Source of the DNA: JBDRCU01 sp043821485
Lineage (GTDB): Bacteria; Patescibacteriota; Minisyncoccia; 2-02-FULL-40-12; IGHO2-01-FULL-4-A
DNA length: 64,000 nucleotides
Direction: 5' to 3'
Assembly (NCBI GenBank): GCA_043821485.1
Contig: JBDRCU010000037.1
Coordinates: 62,001-126,000, forward strand
The notes beneath the pieces were generated by a model that saw nothing but the letters and a program-made list of their open reading frames with translations, did not search any database and was not told the DNA's origin. Shown here piece by piece: positions 53,499 to 61,507 of the stretch. The first letter of the stretch is position 1. Every line of letters begins with the position of its first letter. The translations under genes and the position numbers were made by a program.

Positions 53499-54038
53499 CT
53501 ATCCCTGCATTTCGGGCAGGGATAAATTAGAGTAAATATCATTTACATCATCATGATCATCGAGTTCTTCAAAAAGAGCCTCCAACTGCTTGTTTGTTGA
53601 GTCATTTTGCGGAGTAACAGGATAAAGCGGTTTTTTGTCTTTAAACATCCAGTTGAGAGAATTAGGCTCAGCCATTTTGGCATTATGCTTGAAAAGGATA
53701 TTTTTCAGCTCGCTTATAGTCCTATTTGTATTATCTGTCACAGCTTCAATTACTATAGCTACTGATTCTGGTCCAATTGCTTGGATTGTAACTTCTTTTA
53801 ATTGAGAAGCGTCTTTGTCAGAAGCTTTCTTAATGGCTCTATCTATATTATCTTTAGGCATATTAAAACTCCTAGCCTGGTCAATCACAGCTTTGAGCTT
53901 CATGTTTTTTTCCAGATCAGCGCCATCTCGCGCAGCAATAGCTATGAGCTTGGCAAACTTACTAAAAATCTTTGATCTCTTCTGATCATTGATTCCCTTT
54001 TTGTGTTTGATACTAGACCATTTATTATGTCCTGACAT
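53499..54038 (-). CDS. YebC/TACO1-family protein, short
   Basis: The 179-residue product from the ATG at 54038 starts MSGHNKWSSIKHKKGINDQK, the invariant YebC start. Domain 1 and much of domain 2 are present (MPKDNIDRAIKKASD, then EAVTDNTNRTISELKNI); the final segment (LFEELDDHDDVNDIYSNL) corresponds to the C-terminal end. At about 60 residues shorter than the usual 240, it seems to lack an internal part of domain 3. YebC proteins assist translation of proline-rich stretches; this window encodes Pro-rich tails that would be candidates. Confidence 0.85.
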   Translation of the reverse strand: MSGHNKWSSIKHKKGINDQKRSKIFSKFAKLIAIAARDGADLEKNMKLKAVIDQARSFNMPKDNIDRAIKKASDKDASQLKEVTIQAIGPESVAIVIEAVTDNTNRTISELKNILFKHNAKMAEPNSLNWMFKDKKPLYPVTPQNDSTNKQLEALFEELDDHDDVNDIYSNLSLPEMQG

Positions 54039-54060
54039 ATATTGGTAAGGATAAATAGTT

Positions 54061-54609
54061 CTATAATTCCTCGTGGATTTCAACGCCATGTGCGTGTTCT
54101 CGATGGTATCTATCGTATAGATCTAACAGTGTATCCTTGACGAATACCGGATTAGGGACTTCTTTGAAGATGATTTCTCTTAATGGTCCTGCTGTCTGTA
54201 TGTATACATTTCCGTAGCTAAACATTGTTTCAAGAAATCCTGCTATTTCAATTGTTACATCTTGCATATTGGAGAGTGCTGTTTCGGCAATATTGCGTTT
54301 GAATAGCCCTATTTGTTCTGTGTCCACTATTCTGTGATCAGTTATAATCCAGATATCTAAATGATAATCAGTAAGTTGATAGAAAATCCCATACCACCAG
54401 ATTAAGAAATATGCCGTACCAATGAAAAGGAATAGATCGTTAAATCTTGAAAGGTCATCACTAAACATGCTGAGTGCTCCGTAGGCAATAAACGGCAGTA
54501 TCGCTAGAAGAAAAAACCGGATAAGTATCAGTGCGGCTATAATCCAGTGTCTGTGAAGCAGGAGTATTACATTTTCGTATGATTTTTGTTCAGGAAAAAA
54601 TTTCTTCAT
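54061..54609 (-). CDS. PH-domain (YdbT/bPH2-like) membrane protein
   Basis: The 182-residue protein has two membrane helices (about 22-48 and 55-80) followed by a bacterial PH-like domain with LTDYHLDIWIITDHRIVDTEQ and SNMQDVTIEIAGFLETMFSYG, the pattern of bPH2/YdbT-like proteins. Role unknown, probably in the membrane. It overlaps the small gene upstream by 20 bases within the ruvB-ruvC segment. Confidence 0.72.
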   Translation of the reverse strand: MKKFFPEQKSYENVILLLHRHWIIAALILIRFFLLAILPFIAYGALSMFSDDLSRFNDLFLFIGTAYFLIWWYGIFYQLTDYHLDIWIITDHRIVDTEQIGLFKRNIAETALSNMQDVTIEIAGFLETMFSYGNVYIQTAGPLREIIFKEVPNPVFVKDTLLDLYDRYHREHAHGVEIHEEL

Positions 54610-54805
54610 GATTTAATAATTCACCTATATCTATTGAGAAAAAAGCTATTATAAGAATTATGATAAGTATAATTACTCCCGTAGCATGAACCGTGGCCAT
54701 CATTTTTGATTCAGTCCCGACGCCAAAACGTATCAAGTGATAGGTAATAAAAAATGAAGCGATTAGGTAAAGGACTAGCAGTAAAAAGAAAAATACTATA
54801 GTCAT
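54590..54805 (-). CDS. Small two-helix membrane protein
   Basis: The 71-residue product has two hydrophobic helices (about 3-25 and 37-58) and a short acidic tail. It starts directly after ruvB and overlaps the PH-domain gene, so it is part of the ruv transcript. Not recognised. Confidence 0.55.
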   Translation of the reverse strand: MTIVFFFLLLVLYLIASFFITYHLIRFGVGTESKMMATVHATGVIILIIILIIAFFSIDIGELLNHEEIFS

Positions 54806-54806
54806 A

Positions 54807-55820
54807 TTAAAGTAATGTGGGACGCTTAGAGTTAGATTCAGCTACATGAGCTATTCCTGCTTCTGTAATCATTCGTCCTCGCGCAGTTCGGGTCATGAAT
54901 CCTATGCGCATTAAATACGGTTCATAAACTTCTTCAATGGTGTCTTCTTCCTCTGCAATTGAAGCTGCAATGGACTTGAGTCCAGCGGGACCTCCTTTAA
55001 ATTCTGTGAGGATTGTTTTGAGGATGCTCCTGTCGGTGGATCCAAGACCTTTTTCGTCTATGCCAAGAAGATCTAAGGCTGCGTGTGCAGAAGGCTCATC
55101 AACACGATCAATGCCTTTAACCTGTGCGTAATCGCGTACGCGTTTGAGCAGGTGATTGGCTATTCTAGGAGTATATCTTGCTGAACGCGCAACAAGAGAG
55201 AGCGCTTTATCGTCTATACTTACATCCAGTAATTTGGCCGAGCGTTTGATGATGCGGACAATGTCTTCATCTGTATAGAAATCCAGTTTGTATTGAGCTC
55301 CAAACCGGGATCTAAAAGGATTGCTTAATAGGGAAATGCGCGTTGTGGCAGCTATGATAGAGAATTTAGGCAGTGCGACTTGTAGTGTTTTGGCAGCAGT
55401 GCCCTTGCCAATAATGATATCAAGCTTGTAATTTTCCATTGCTGGATAAAGAGTCTCTTCAACGGATTTGTTGAGTCTGTGTACTTCGTCAATGAAAAGA
55501 AAGTCTCCGTCGCCGAGACCTGTTAAAATGGAGCCAATATCTCCTGCTTTTTCAAGTGCAGTGCCTGAAGTGACTCGCAGACCGGATCCAAACTCGCGCG
55601 CTATGATGTGTGCCAGTGTGGTTTTGCCAAGCCCCGATGGACCATAAAGAAGCACGTGATCTAGGGGATCCTTACGCTTCCTGGCGGCCTGTGTTAAAAT
55701 GGCTAGATTCTTCTTGGTATTTGACTGCCCAACGTATTCATCGAGCGTCTTGGGCCTTAATGCAGTGTCAAATTCCTGATCGGGAGTCTCTATTGGGGTT
55801 TTGAGAGTGGGGGTTGACAT
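54807..55820 (-). CDS. ruvB: Holliday junction branch migration ATPase RuvB
   Basis: The 337-residue product shows the RuvB sequence: RPKTLDEYVGQSNTKKNL, Walker A GPSGLGKTTLAH near residue 61, DFLFIDEVHRLNK, and the C-terminal EEDTIEEVYEPYLMRIGFM with RTARGRM (usually RTPRGR). It drives branch migration with RuvA, whose gene is not in this window. Its start codon overlaps the -35 of a promoter on the opposite strand that serves the structured RNA. Confidence 0.95.
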   Translation of the reverse strand: MSTPTLKTPIETPDQEFDTALRPKTLDEYVGQSNTKKNLAILTQAARKRKDPLDHVLLYGPSGLGKTTLAHIIAREFGSGLRVTSGTALEKAGDIGSILTGLGDGDFLFIDEVHRLNKSVEETLYPAMENYKLDIIIGKGTAAKTLQVALPKFSIIAATTRISLLSNPFRSRFGAQYKLDFYTDEDIVRIIKRSAKLLDVSIDDKALSLVARSARYTPRIANHLLKRVRDYAQVKGIDRVDEPSAHAALDLLGIDEKGLGSTDRSILKTILTEFKGGPAGLKSIAASIAEEEDTIEEVYEPYLMRIGFMTRTARGRMITEAGIAHVAESNSKRPTLL

Positions 55821-55842
55821 TTGGCTGTTTTTAGGCTAAAAT
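55814..55842 (+). promoter_or_regulatory. Strong promoter for the structured RNA
   Basis: TTGACA (55814-55819), 17-bp spacer, TAAAAT (55837-55842). It points to the plus strand, away from the flanking minus-strand genes, and no coding ORF follows. Predicted start is near 55849. Confidence 0.75.
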
Positions 55843-55869
55843 ACTGATAAGTAAAATTAGTCAATATTG

Positions 55870-56046
55870 TTAATATTTCGAGGACCCTTGTATCCTGTAG
55901 GTAATTGAGTCCCTTGCGTAGTGTCTCAATTCGGGATAATTTGCAGATGGGCAATCTCGTTTCGACTGGATTGTACCTCGGTGTTATCCTATCCCGCATT
56001 CCCTAGGAGTGTGGATCGCCTACAGGTTAGAGGGGTTCTTTTTATT
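55870..56046 (+). ncRNA. Probable structured non-coding RNA, 6S-like candidate
   Basis: A 238-bp stretch between ruvB and pilB has no supported ORF but has a strong plus-strand promoter and extensive pairing. The closing stem is CCTGTAGG (55894-55901) with CCTACAGG (56019-56026), flanked outward by a CCCTT/GAGGG pairing. Inside lie a hairpin ATTGAG/CTCAAT (55904-55930), a stem CGGGATA (55932-55938) with TATCCCG (55990-55996), and an inner hairpin with CAATC/GATTG. The 3' arm is followed by TTCTTTTTATTT, a terminator-like tail. The long rod closed by base pairing with a central asymmetric region, about 180 nt, resembles 6S RNA in shape. SRP, tmRNA and RNase P motifs were looked for and not seen. 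The class is not established. Confidence 0.6.
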
Positions 56047-56057
56047 TGAAATGACTA

Positions 56058-57779
56058 TTATAACCCTATCACACGAAGGATTTCTTCAACAGAGGTGATA
56101 CCATTAAGCACTTTTATCAGGCCATCTTGTAATAATGTTATCATTCCTTTTTCAATAGCAAGAGTTTCAACACTGGAGCTTATTGGACTTTCTACAATTA
56201 AACGTTCCATTTCGCTGTCCACCTCAAACATCTCATAAACACCAATTCGTCCCTTGTAACCAGTTCCATTACAGGCTTTGCACTTGCCAGGATAATTAAG
56301 CTCTATCTTAGAACCTATTTGAGGTAGGGATAATTCGGTTTGAATGGGCTCTAAGTATTTTTTTAAAAGTTCCAAATCTTCTTTTGTGATTGTTTTCTTT
56401 TGTGTACATGATTTACAGAGTCTGCGCACTAGGCGTTGAGTCATTGTAGCATTCATTGCAGGCGCTATGGTGGAGGACTTGAGACCTAAATCAACTAATC
56501 GTGGAATTGCGCCTGCGGCATTGTTTGTATGTATTGTTGTAAATACCAAATGCCCAGTTAGCGCGGCTTGAGCTGCCATCTCTGCTGTTTCATAATCTCG
56601 TATTTCTCCGACAAGAATAACATCAGGGTCTTGGCGCACGATAGATCGCAGTCCTTCATTAAAGCTGTAGCCGGCAGAGTCGTCTACTTGTGTTTGCGTA
56701 ATTCCCTCAATCCTGTATTCAATAGGATCTTCAAGTGTAATGATTTTTTTCTCAGGCGTATTAATGTATTTAATAAATGCATAAAGAGTGGTGGTTTTGC
56801 CAGATCCAGTTGGGCCGGTTGTGAAGAATGCTCCTGTTGTTTTTTTAAGAATCCTTTTTACAATTTCTAGCAGATCAGGCCGCATGCCTAGCGTTTCAAG
56901 TGTTTGGCGTATTGTTTCTGGGTCGAGTATTCTCATTACAACGCTTTCTCCATCAGGGCCGGGCAGAACGGATACGCGAACTTCGATGTTTTTCTTTTCT
57001 TCTTGGATTTTGAATCTGCCATCTTGAGGCCTATCGTGGATATTAATTTTCATCCCCGCATGTAATTTAATGCGTGATAATAGCTTAGTGTAGTTCGTTT
57101 CAGGGAAATCCAGTATGTCTATAAGTACGCCATCTAAGCGATAGCGGAGTCTTATCGCTTTGAGTCCGGGTTCAAGATGTATATCTGAAGCATTCAGTTT
57201 AAGCGCTCCAGCAATTAGAACATCAAGAATCTTAGTCGTAGGCATTTTAGCAATGGTGGTTTTAAGATCCTGTATGTCTTTGATTTGTTGTTCAGCGTTC
57301 TGGATTGCTTCTTCCTGCAGTGTAATTGTATCAGTTCTTTTCGTGTCTATTGGCCGTTCAAGAGCGTAGCGTTTCCATGCCTGACCCAAACTATTCATTG
57401 AGGCAGAAACGAGGGATGTTATGAATCCGTCTTTTTCAAGTTTTTTTAATGTCTCTTGTGTCTCCGGACGTGTTGGATTGTAGACTGCTACTGTGAGATC
57501 TTTGCCTTTGCGTGCAATTACAGCAAGTCGTCCTTCTTGTGCTTCAAGTTCGCCAACCAGAAGCAAAGCTTTTGAATTGATTGGATACCCCCGAAGATTT
57601 AAATAGGGAAGACCTACTTTCTTGCTCCATTCTTCTGTTGTCTTCTCAAGTCCTTTGTATTCGATCTCTGCGATTTGTTTATTTAAGATCACCTCAAGAG
57701 ACGGATCAATATCCGATTTGCCAACCGGTCTTTGGGGAGGCGTTTGAGCAGGTTGTTTTGATTGTGTATCTTCAGCCAT
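56058..57779 (-). CDS. pilB: Type IV pilus assembly ATPase PilB (GspE family)
   Basis: The 573-residue protein has an N-terminal MshEN-like region, then the GspE ATPase core: Walker A GPTGSGKTTTLYAF near residue 323, an Asp box (TLEDPIEYR), Walker B ILVGEIRDYETAEM, and the His box GHLVFTTIHTNNA. A tetracysteine zinc site is present (CKSC and CKAC). It powers extension of type IV pili, used for adhesion or DNA uptake. No other pilus gene is near. It is the only gene between the ncRNA and the GC-rich cassette. Confidence 0.92.
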   Translation of the reverse strand: MAEDTQSKQPAQTPPQRPVGKSDIDPSLEVILNKQIAEIEYKGLEKTTEEWSKKVGLPYLNLRGYPINSKALLLVGELEAQEGRLAVIARKGKDLTVAVYNPTRPETQETLKKLEKDGFITSLVSASMNSLGQAWKRYALERPIDTKRTDTITLQEEAIQNAEQQIKDIQDLKTTIAKMPTTKILDVLIAGALKLNASDIHLEPGLKAIRLRYRLDGVLIDILDFPETNYTKLLSRIKLHAGMKINIHDRPQDGRFKIQEEKKNIEVRVSVLPGPDGESVVMRILDPETIRQTLETLGMRPDLLEIVKRILKKTTGAFFTTGPTGSGKTTTLYAFIKYINTPEKKIITLEDPIEYRIEGITQTQVDDSAGYSFNEGLRSIVRQDPDVILVGEIRDYETAEMAAQAALTGHLVFTTIHTNNAAGAIPRLVDLGLKSSTIAPAMNATMTQRLVRRLCKSCTQKKTITKEDLELLKKYLEPIQTELSLPQIGSKIELNYPGKCKACNGTGYKGRIGVYEMFEVDSEMERLIVESPISSSVETLAIEKGMITLLQDGLIKVLNGITSVEEILRVIGL

Positions 57780-57874
57780 GTTTTAATAGTATACCAAAAA
57801 GTGAATAGGTTGTCTTTGGAATATAAATATGGTACTTGTTCTATTATCACATATGGAGAGGAGGCAAAAAGACG

Positions 57875-58174
57875 ATGTCGATAGAACGGGTCCAGGAGGC
57901 AGTACTGCCGGACAGTAAGGACGGCATGAAGACAGTCAGGAAAGGTGACAAGGTGGTTTTGTGTCCAAAGCCTCCGCCAGCAGAAAGGGGAGACATAGAA
58001 GACGACTTCCATCAGCGTTTTGCCCGCGAGGCATGGGACAAACTGCGTCGCAGGCTTGGCGGCATAGGGCCCTTCAAGATCCAGAGCATCTGGAGAGGGT
58101 CATGTGGCGGACACGTGCTTTACTTGGAGCCGAGTGGCAGCGGTTTTCAGGGCTCGGACTTCATGGCCGTTTAG
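57875..58174 (+). CDS. GC-rich small protein of unknown function (cassette 2)
   Basis: The 99-residue protein starts at the ATG at 57875, fixed by AGGAGG at 57859-57864. No signal peptide or membrane helix. A basic N-terminal half (MSIERVQEAVLPDSKDGMKT, VLCPKPPPAERG) leads to a helix (FAREAWDKLRRRLGG) and a strand-like C-terminus. Codon usage is dominated by G/C at third positions, in sharp contrast to its neighbours. Not recognised. It shares strong Shine-Dalgarno, GC-rich codons and its own terminator with the 12470 gene, though the protein families differ. Confidence 0.65.
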   Translation: MSIERVQEAVLPDSKDGMKTVRKGDKVVLCPKPPPAERGDIEDDFHQRFAREAWDKLRRRLGGIGPFKIQSIWRGSCGGHVLYLEPSGSGFQGSDFMAV

Positions 58175-58192
58175 TCGAAAGGAGGTGCAGAA

Positions 58193-58225
58193 ATGCACGA
58201 CATAGTTCATAACAACAGCCCGTGA
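58193..58225 (+). CDS. Possible 10-residue micro-ORF
   Basis: A perfect AAAGGAGGTG site lies five bases before ATG at 58193; the frame encodes MHDIVHNNSP and stops at TGA, overlapping the terminator stem. It is the strongest ribosome-binding site in the neighbourhood, but the product is tiny. It could be a leader peptide-like element, a remnant, or a read-out control for the terminator. Confidence 0.35.
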   Translation: MHDIVHNNSP

Positions 58226-58250
58226 GCGAAGAGCTCTCGGGCTCTTCTGT
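58217..58250 (+). terminator. Terminator of GC-rich cassette 2
   Basis: Stem AGCCCGTGAG / CTCTCGGGCT with one mismatch and a seven-base loop, followed by a T-rich tail (CTTCTGTTTTT). The stop codon of the micro-ORF lies inside the left arm. Confidence 0.75.
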
Positions 58251-58255
58251 TTTTA

Positions 58256-58774
58256 TCAATTCAGTAAATCGGGATAAAAAGTTTTTACTACAAAATGAAA
58301 TGCACCCCCAAATATTTCTGGAGTTGATTTTAGTGCATCTTTTAATTCCTTTTTTGTGAAAACTTTGTAACTAACGGCTTCTTCATTTGTTACAATTTTT
58401 TCATCGGTCTGGATTTCGTAGAGTATGAAATAGTGATTTTCTTGCCTGTTTAATACATTGCGGTTGAATATTCTTTTACCGATTAATTTAAATTCGAAGT
58501 CTTTAACTCCAGCTTCCTCCAGCGCTTCTCTTTTGAGCGCTTCAGCTTCTGTCTCCCCAACTTGTACATGCCCTCCCACAGGAGAGACATATTGTCCGGC
58601 ATCTTGCCTGTCAGAAGCTTGTTTAACCATTATCCATTTTCCTTGGGAGTCTATAATTTCGGATATGATAGTTCTGTGAAGTAGTCCTTTTTCATGGGCT
58701 TCTTTTTTGTAAGCTTGATATAAGACATTGTCATTTTCGTCTACGATATCTATTTTTTCATCTGTATTAGTCAT
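58256..58774 (-). CDS. Nudix hydrolase (IPP-isomerase-like branch)
   Basis: The 172-residue product has the Nudix box in GHVQVGETEAEALKREALEE followed by AGV (about 68-90), matching Gx5Ex7REUxEExGU. The upstream YVSPVGG region and the TNTDEKIDIVDENDNVLY start resemble isopentenyl-diphosphate isomerase-like Nudix proteins, but the family members hydrolyse varied nucleoside diphosphate derivatives. Substrate unknown. It is convergent with the GC-rich cassette. Confidence 0.87.
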   Translation of the reverse strand: MTNTDEKIDIVDENDNVLYQAYKKEAHEKGLLHRTIISEIIDSQGKWIMVKQASDRQDAGQYVSPVGGHVQVGETEAEALKREALEEAGVKDFEFKLIGKRIFNRNVLNRQENHYFILYEIQTDEKIVTNEEAVSYKVFTKKELKDALKSTPEIFGGAFHFVVKTFYPDLLN

Positions 58775-58819
58775 AGTTTGAATTTAACAGGGTTTTAATC
58801 TTTGGTCTACTGTATACCC

Positions 58820-58848
58820 TTGACGTCATAATTATCCTTGTATATACT
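58820..58848 (+). promoter_or_regulatory. Promoter upstream of nusA
   Basis: TTGACG (58820-58825), 17-bp spacer, TATACT (58843-58848). The predicted start near 58855 leaves about 70 bases of leader containing a hairpin (58868-58884). Confidence 0.75.
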
Positions 58849-58867
58849 ACATTTAGGTTATGATATG

Positions 58868-58890
58868 GTCCGCACAATGCGGACTTTCTT
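58868..58890 (+). other. Leader hairpin before nusA
   Basis: GTCCGCA / TGCGGAC with a three-base loop and TTTCTTTG following. It resembles a weak intrinsic terminator inside the nusA leader and might be an attenuation point. Confidence 0.5.
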
Positions 58891-58926
58891 TGTAGCTAGG
58901 GTGTAAAGAAATTAAGATATATTAAT

Positions 58927-60213
58927 ATGTTAGATACAAAACAATTCATTTCAGCAATGCATCAGATCGCTGAAGAAAAAGGCATACCAGAAAATAAGAT
59001 TCTTGAAACTATTGAGATGGCGCTTGCCGCTGCATACAAAAAAGACTATGGAGAAAAGGGACAAATTATCAGAGCAAAGCTTAATAGCGAAACTGGGGAT
59101 GTTGAATTTACTCGTGCCAAAATAGTAATAGAAGGGGCTGACGATGAAGGATTTGTAATAGGGACATTGCCTGATACGGGATACGCAGGAGAGCGCGAAT
59201 CAAGAGCTGACAGAGATGATAAATCGGATAAGAAAGAAGAATCCAAAGAAAAGAGCGAAGACACTGAAGAAGTCAGAATAAAATTTAATCCCGAAAAGCA
59301 TGAATTCAAAGATGAACTTAAAGGGAAAGATAAGAAGCTGAATGTTGGAAGCGAGATCGTATCAAAGCTTGAATCTAAAACAGACTTTGGCCGTATTGCA
59401 GCGCAAACTGCCAAGCAAGTCATAATTCAGCGTTTGCGAGAAATAGAAAGGGTTGCCATCCTTGATGAATTCAGAGACAAGGAAGGAGAGGTCATTTCAG
59501 GAGTCGCGCAGCGCATAGAAGGGCGTGTCGTATACGTAGACCTTGGACGTACGAATGGCGTGCTTCCTCCATCAGAACAAATTCACACAGAGCATTACCG
59601 CATAGGACAGCGTGCAAGATTCTATATTGTCCGTGTTGAAGAAACTAATAAGGGCCCTGCAGTGATTTTATCCCGTTCGCATCCAAAACTTGTTATTAAG
59701 CTTTTTGAATTTGAAGTTCCGGAAATGGAAGATGGAAGCATTGAAATCAAAGCTATTGCAAGAGAGGCAGGATCGCGAAGCAAGGTCGCAGTGGCATCAT
59801 ACGATGAAAGCGTTGACCCGATAGGTTCTCTTGTAGGACAAAAAGGAGTACGCGTTCAAACCGTAATAAATGAACTTGGAGGCGAAAAAATAGACATCAT
59901 TGAATGGAGTGAAGAACCAGATCTATTTATAGGGAAGGCACTGTCTCCTGCCAAGGTTCTTGATGTAAAGATTATTGATGAAGAAAACAAGCATGCTTTG
60001 GCTGAAGTTGCAGAAGATCAGTTTTCTTTGGCAATAGGTAAGAGAGGGCAGAATGTACGTTTAGCAGCTAAACTTACAGGATGGAAGTTGGATGTGCGTG
60101 GACCGCAGGATGAAATGTCTTCTGATGAAGCTTTTGCAGGAGAGGGCGGGGAGGCTGTAGTCAAGTCCGAGGAGAAACCCGAAGAAGAACCAAAAGAAGA
60201 AGAGTCCAAATGA
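58927..60213 (+). CDS. nusA: Transcription termination/antitermination factor NusA
   Basis: The 428-residue protein has the NusA N-terminal domain (ENKILETIEMALAAAYKKDYG), interrupted by a highly charged insertion near residues 95-125 (DKSDKKEESKEKSEDTEE), then an S1 domain (GEVISGVAQRIEGRVVYVD), and two KH domains with GSLVGQKGVRVQ and FSLAIGKRGQNVR. A Glu-rich C-terminal tail ends the protein. NusA binds RNA polymerase and nascent RNA. It overlaps tig by four bases. Confidence 0.96.
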   Translation: MLDTKQFISAMHQIAEEKGIPENKILETIEMALAAAYKKDYGEKGQIIRAKLNSETGDVEFTRAKIVIEGADDEGFVIGTLPDTGYAGERESRADRDDKSDKKEESKEKSEDTEEVRIKFNPEKHEFKDELKGKDKKLNVGSEIVSKLESKTDFGRIAAQTAKQVIIQRLREIERVAILDEFRDKEGEVISGVAQRIEGRVVYVDLGRTNGVLPPSEQIHTEHYRIGQRARFYIVRVEETNKGPAVILSRSHPKLVIKLFEFEVPEMEDGSIEIKAIAREAGSRSKVAVASYDESVDPIGSLVGQKGVRVQTVINELGGEKIDIIEWSEEPDLFIGKALSPAKVLDVKIIDEENKHALAEVAEDQFSLAIGKRGQNVRLAAKLTGWKLDVRGPQDEMSSDEAFAGEGGEAVVKSEEKPEEEPKEEESK

Positions 60214-61505
60214 CTTCGACTATAAACAAAAAAGATGAACACACACTTGAGGTTGCCGTTGAACTTACGAAAGAAGATTTAAGTAAGTATATAGATGAGG
60301 CTGAACTTCGTATTGCGCGGGATGCCAATATTGAAGGGTTTCGTCCGGGCAAAGCGCCAAAGGATGTTATAAGAAAAAAAATCGGAGAAGAGGCGATAAG
60401 ACAGGAAGCACTTGAGCTTGCCGTGCAAGGCAGTCTTGGCGAAATTTTGAAAAAAGAAAATCTTACTGCAATTGATCAGGAGGGTTTTAAAATTGAAGAA
60501 AACTCAAAAGATAAGCTCAAGTACAAAATAACAGTTACTATTATTCCGGACATAGAGTTAGGTGAGTATAAGGGTTTAAATATTGAGCGTAAGAAAGTCG
60601 AGTCTACTAAAGAAGAAGAGGAAAAAGTTTTAGAAGATTTGAGGAAGTCCCGTGCAAAGATTGCAAATGTAACTCGCGGAGCCCGTATGGGTGATCGCAT
60701 TGAAATTGATTTTAAACTTACGCATAAAGGCGAACTTATTAAGGATGGTTTAAGCAGTAATCATCCTGTAGTTTTAGGCGAGACCAAACTACTTCCGGGT
60801 TTCGAAGAAGAGCTTATTGGCATGAAGCCAGAAGATAAAAAGCATTGTTCGATTGAAGTTCCAAAAGACTATTATAATAAAGATATTGCAGGCAAAACCA
60901 TTGAAGTGGATGCGCATATGAAGGTGGTACAGGAGCGTACCATTCCCGATCTTACTGATGATTTTGCCAAGGGTCTTGGGGCATTCGATTCAGTAGAGGC
61001 ACTCAAGGAAAATATTAAGAAGGGTTTGCGAATGGAGAAAGATGAGCGTGAAAAAAGCAGAATTCGTGTTGAAATGCTTTCCAGGGTCTTGGAAAATAGT
61101 AAGATTGGAGTGCCATCTAAACTAGTGGATCAGTATCTTGATGCAATGATAAAAGATTTTGATAATGAACTTCACGGACGAGGAATGGAGTTGGGACTCT
61201 ATCTGGCCCACATTAAAAAGACCCAAGATGAGTTAAGGAAAGAATGGAGACCGCAAGCAGAACGTCAGGCTAAGATGAATGTGATTAGCCGTGAAATAGC
61301 AAAGAGAGAAAAATTTGAAGTTAAAGAAGAAGAAGTTGAAGATGAACTTCAACAGACTCTTCAGCGATATCATGTTGACGCAGATCCAAAAGCACTTGAG
61401 AAAATTGACATAGATGCAGTCAGAAGCCGAATTCGCAACTCATTGTTAACAGAAAAAGTTTTTAATCTTTTGGAGAAGCACACAAAATTTGATGCTATAG
61501 ATTAA
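60210..61505 (+). CDS. tig: Trigger factor (ribosome-associated chaperone)
   Basis: The 431-residue product has the ribosome-binding domain with the signature GFRPGKAP (about 45-52), the PPIase-like domain (ARMGDRIEIDFKLTHKGELI, about 152-245), and the C-terminal chaperone domain. It binds near the exit tunnel and assists folding of nascent chains. It overlaps nusA by four bases (ATGA), indicating translational coupling. Confidence 0.95.
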   Translation: MTSTINKKDEHTLEVAVELTKEDLSKYIDEAELRIARDANIEGFRPGKAPKDVIRKKIGEEAIRQEALELAVQGSLGEILKKENLTAIDQEGFKIEENSKDKLKYKITVTIIPDIELGEYKGLNIERKKVESTKEEEEKVLEDLRKSRAKIANVTRGARMGDRIEIDFKLTHKGELIKDGLSSNHPVVLGETKLLPGFEEELIGMKPEDKKHCSIEVPKDYYNKDIAGKTIEVDAHMKVVQERTIPDLTDDFAKGLGAFDSVEALKENIKKGLRMEKDEREKSRIRVEMLSRVLENSKIGVPSKLVDQYLDAMIKDFDNELHGRGMELGLYLAHIKKTQDELRKEWRPQAERQAKMNVISREIAKREKFEVKEEEVEDELQQTLQRYHVDADPKALEKIDIDAVRSRIRNSLLTEKVFNLLEKHTKFDAID

Positions 61506-61507
61506 GC

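Noticed and set aside
55850..56050. SRP RNA, tmRNA or RNase P RNA
   Set aside because: The SRP GGAAG/AGCA loop, the tmRNA TTCGA ends and tag ORF, and the RNase P GAGGAAAGTCC core were not seen; the length suits none of tmRNA or RNase P.
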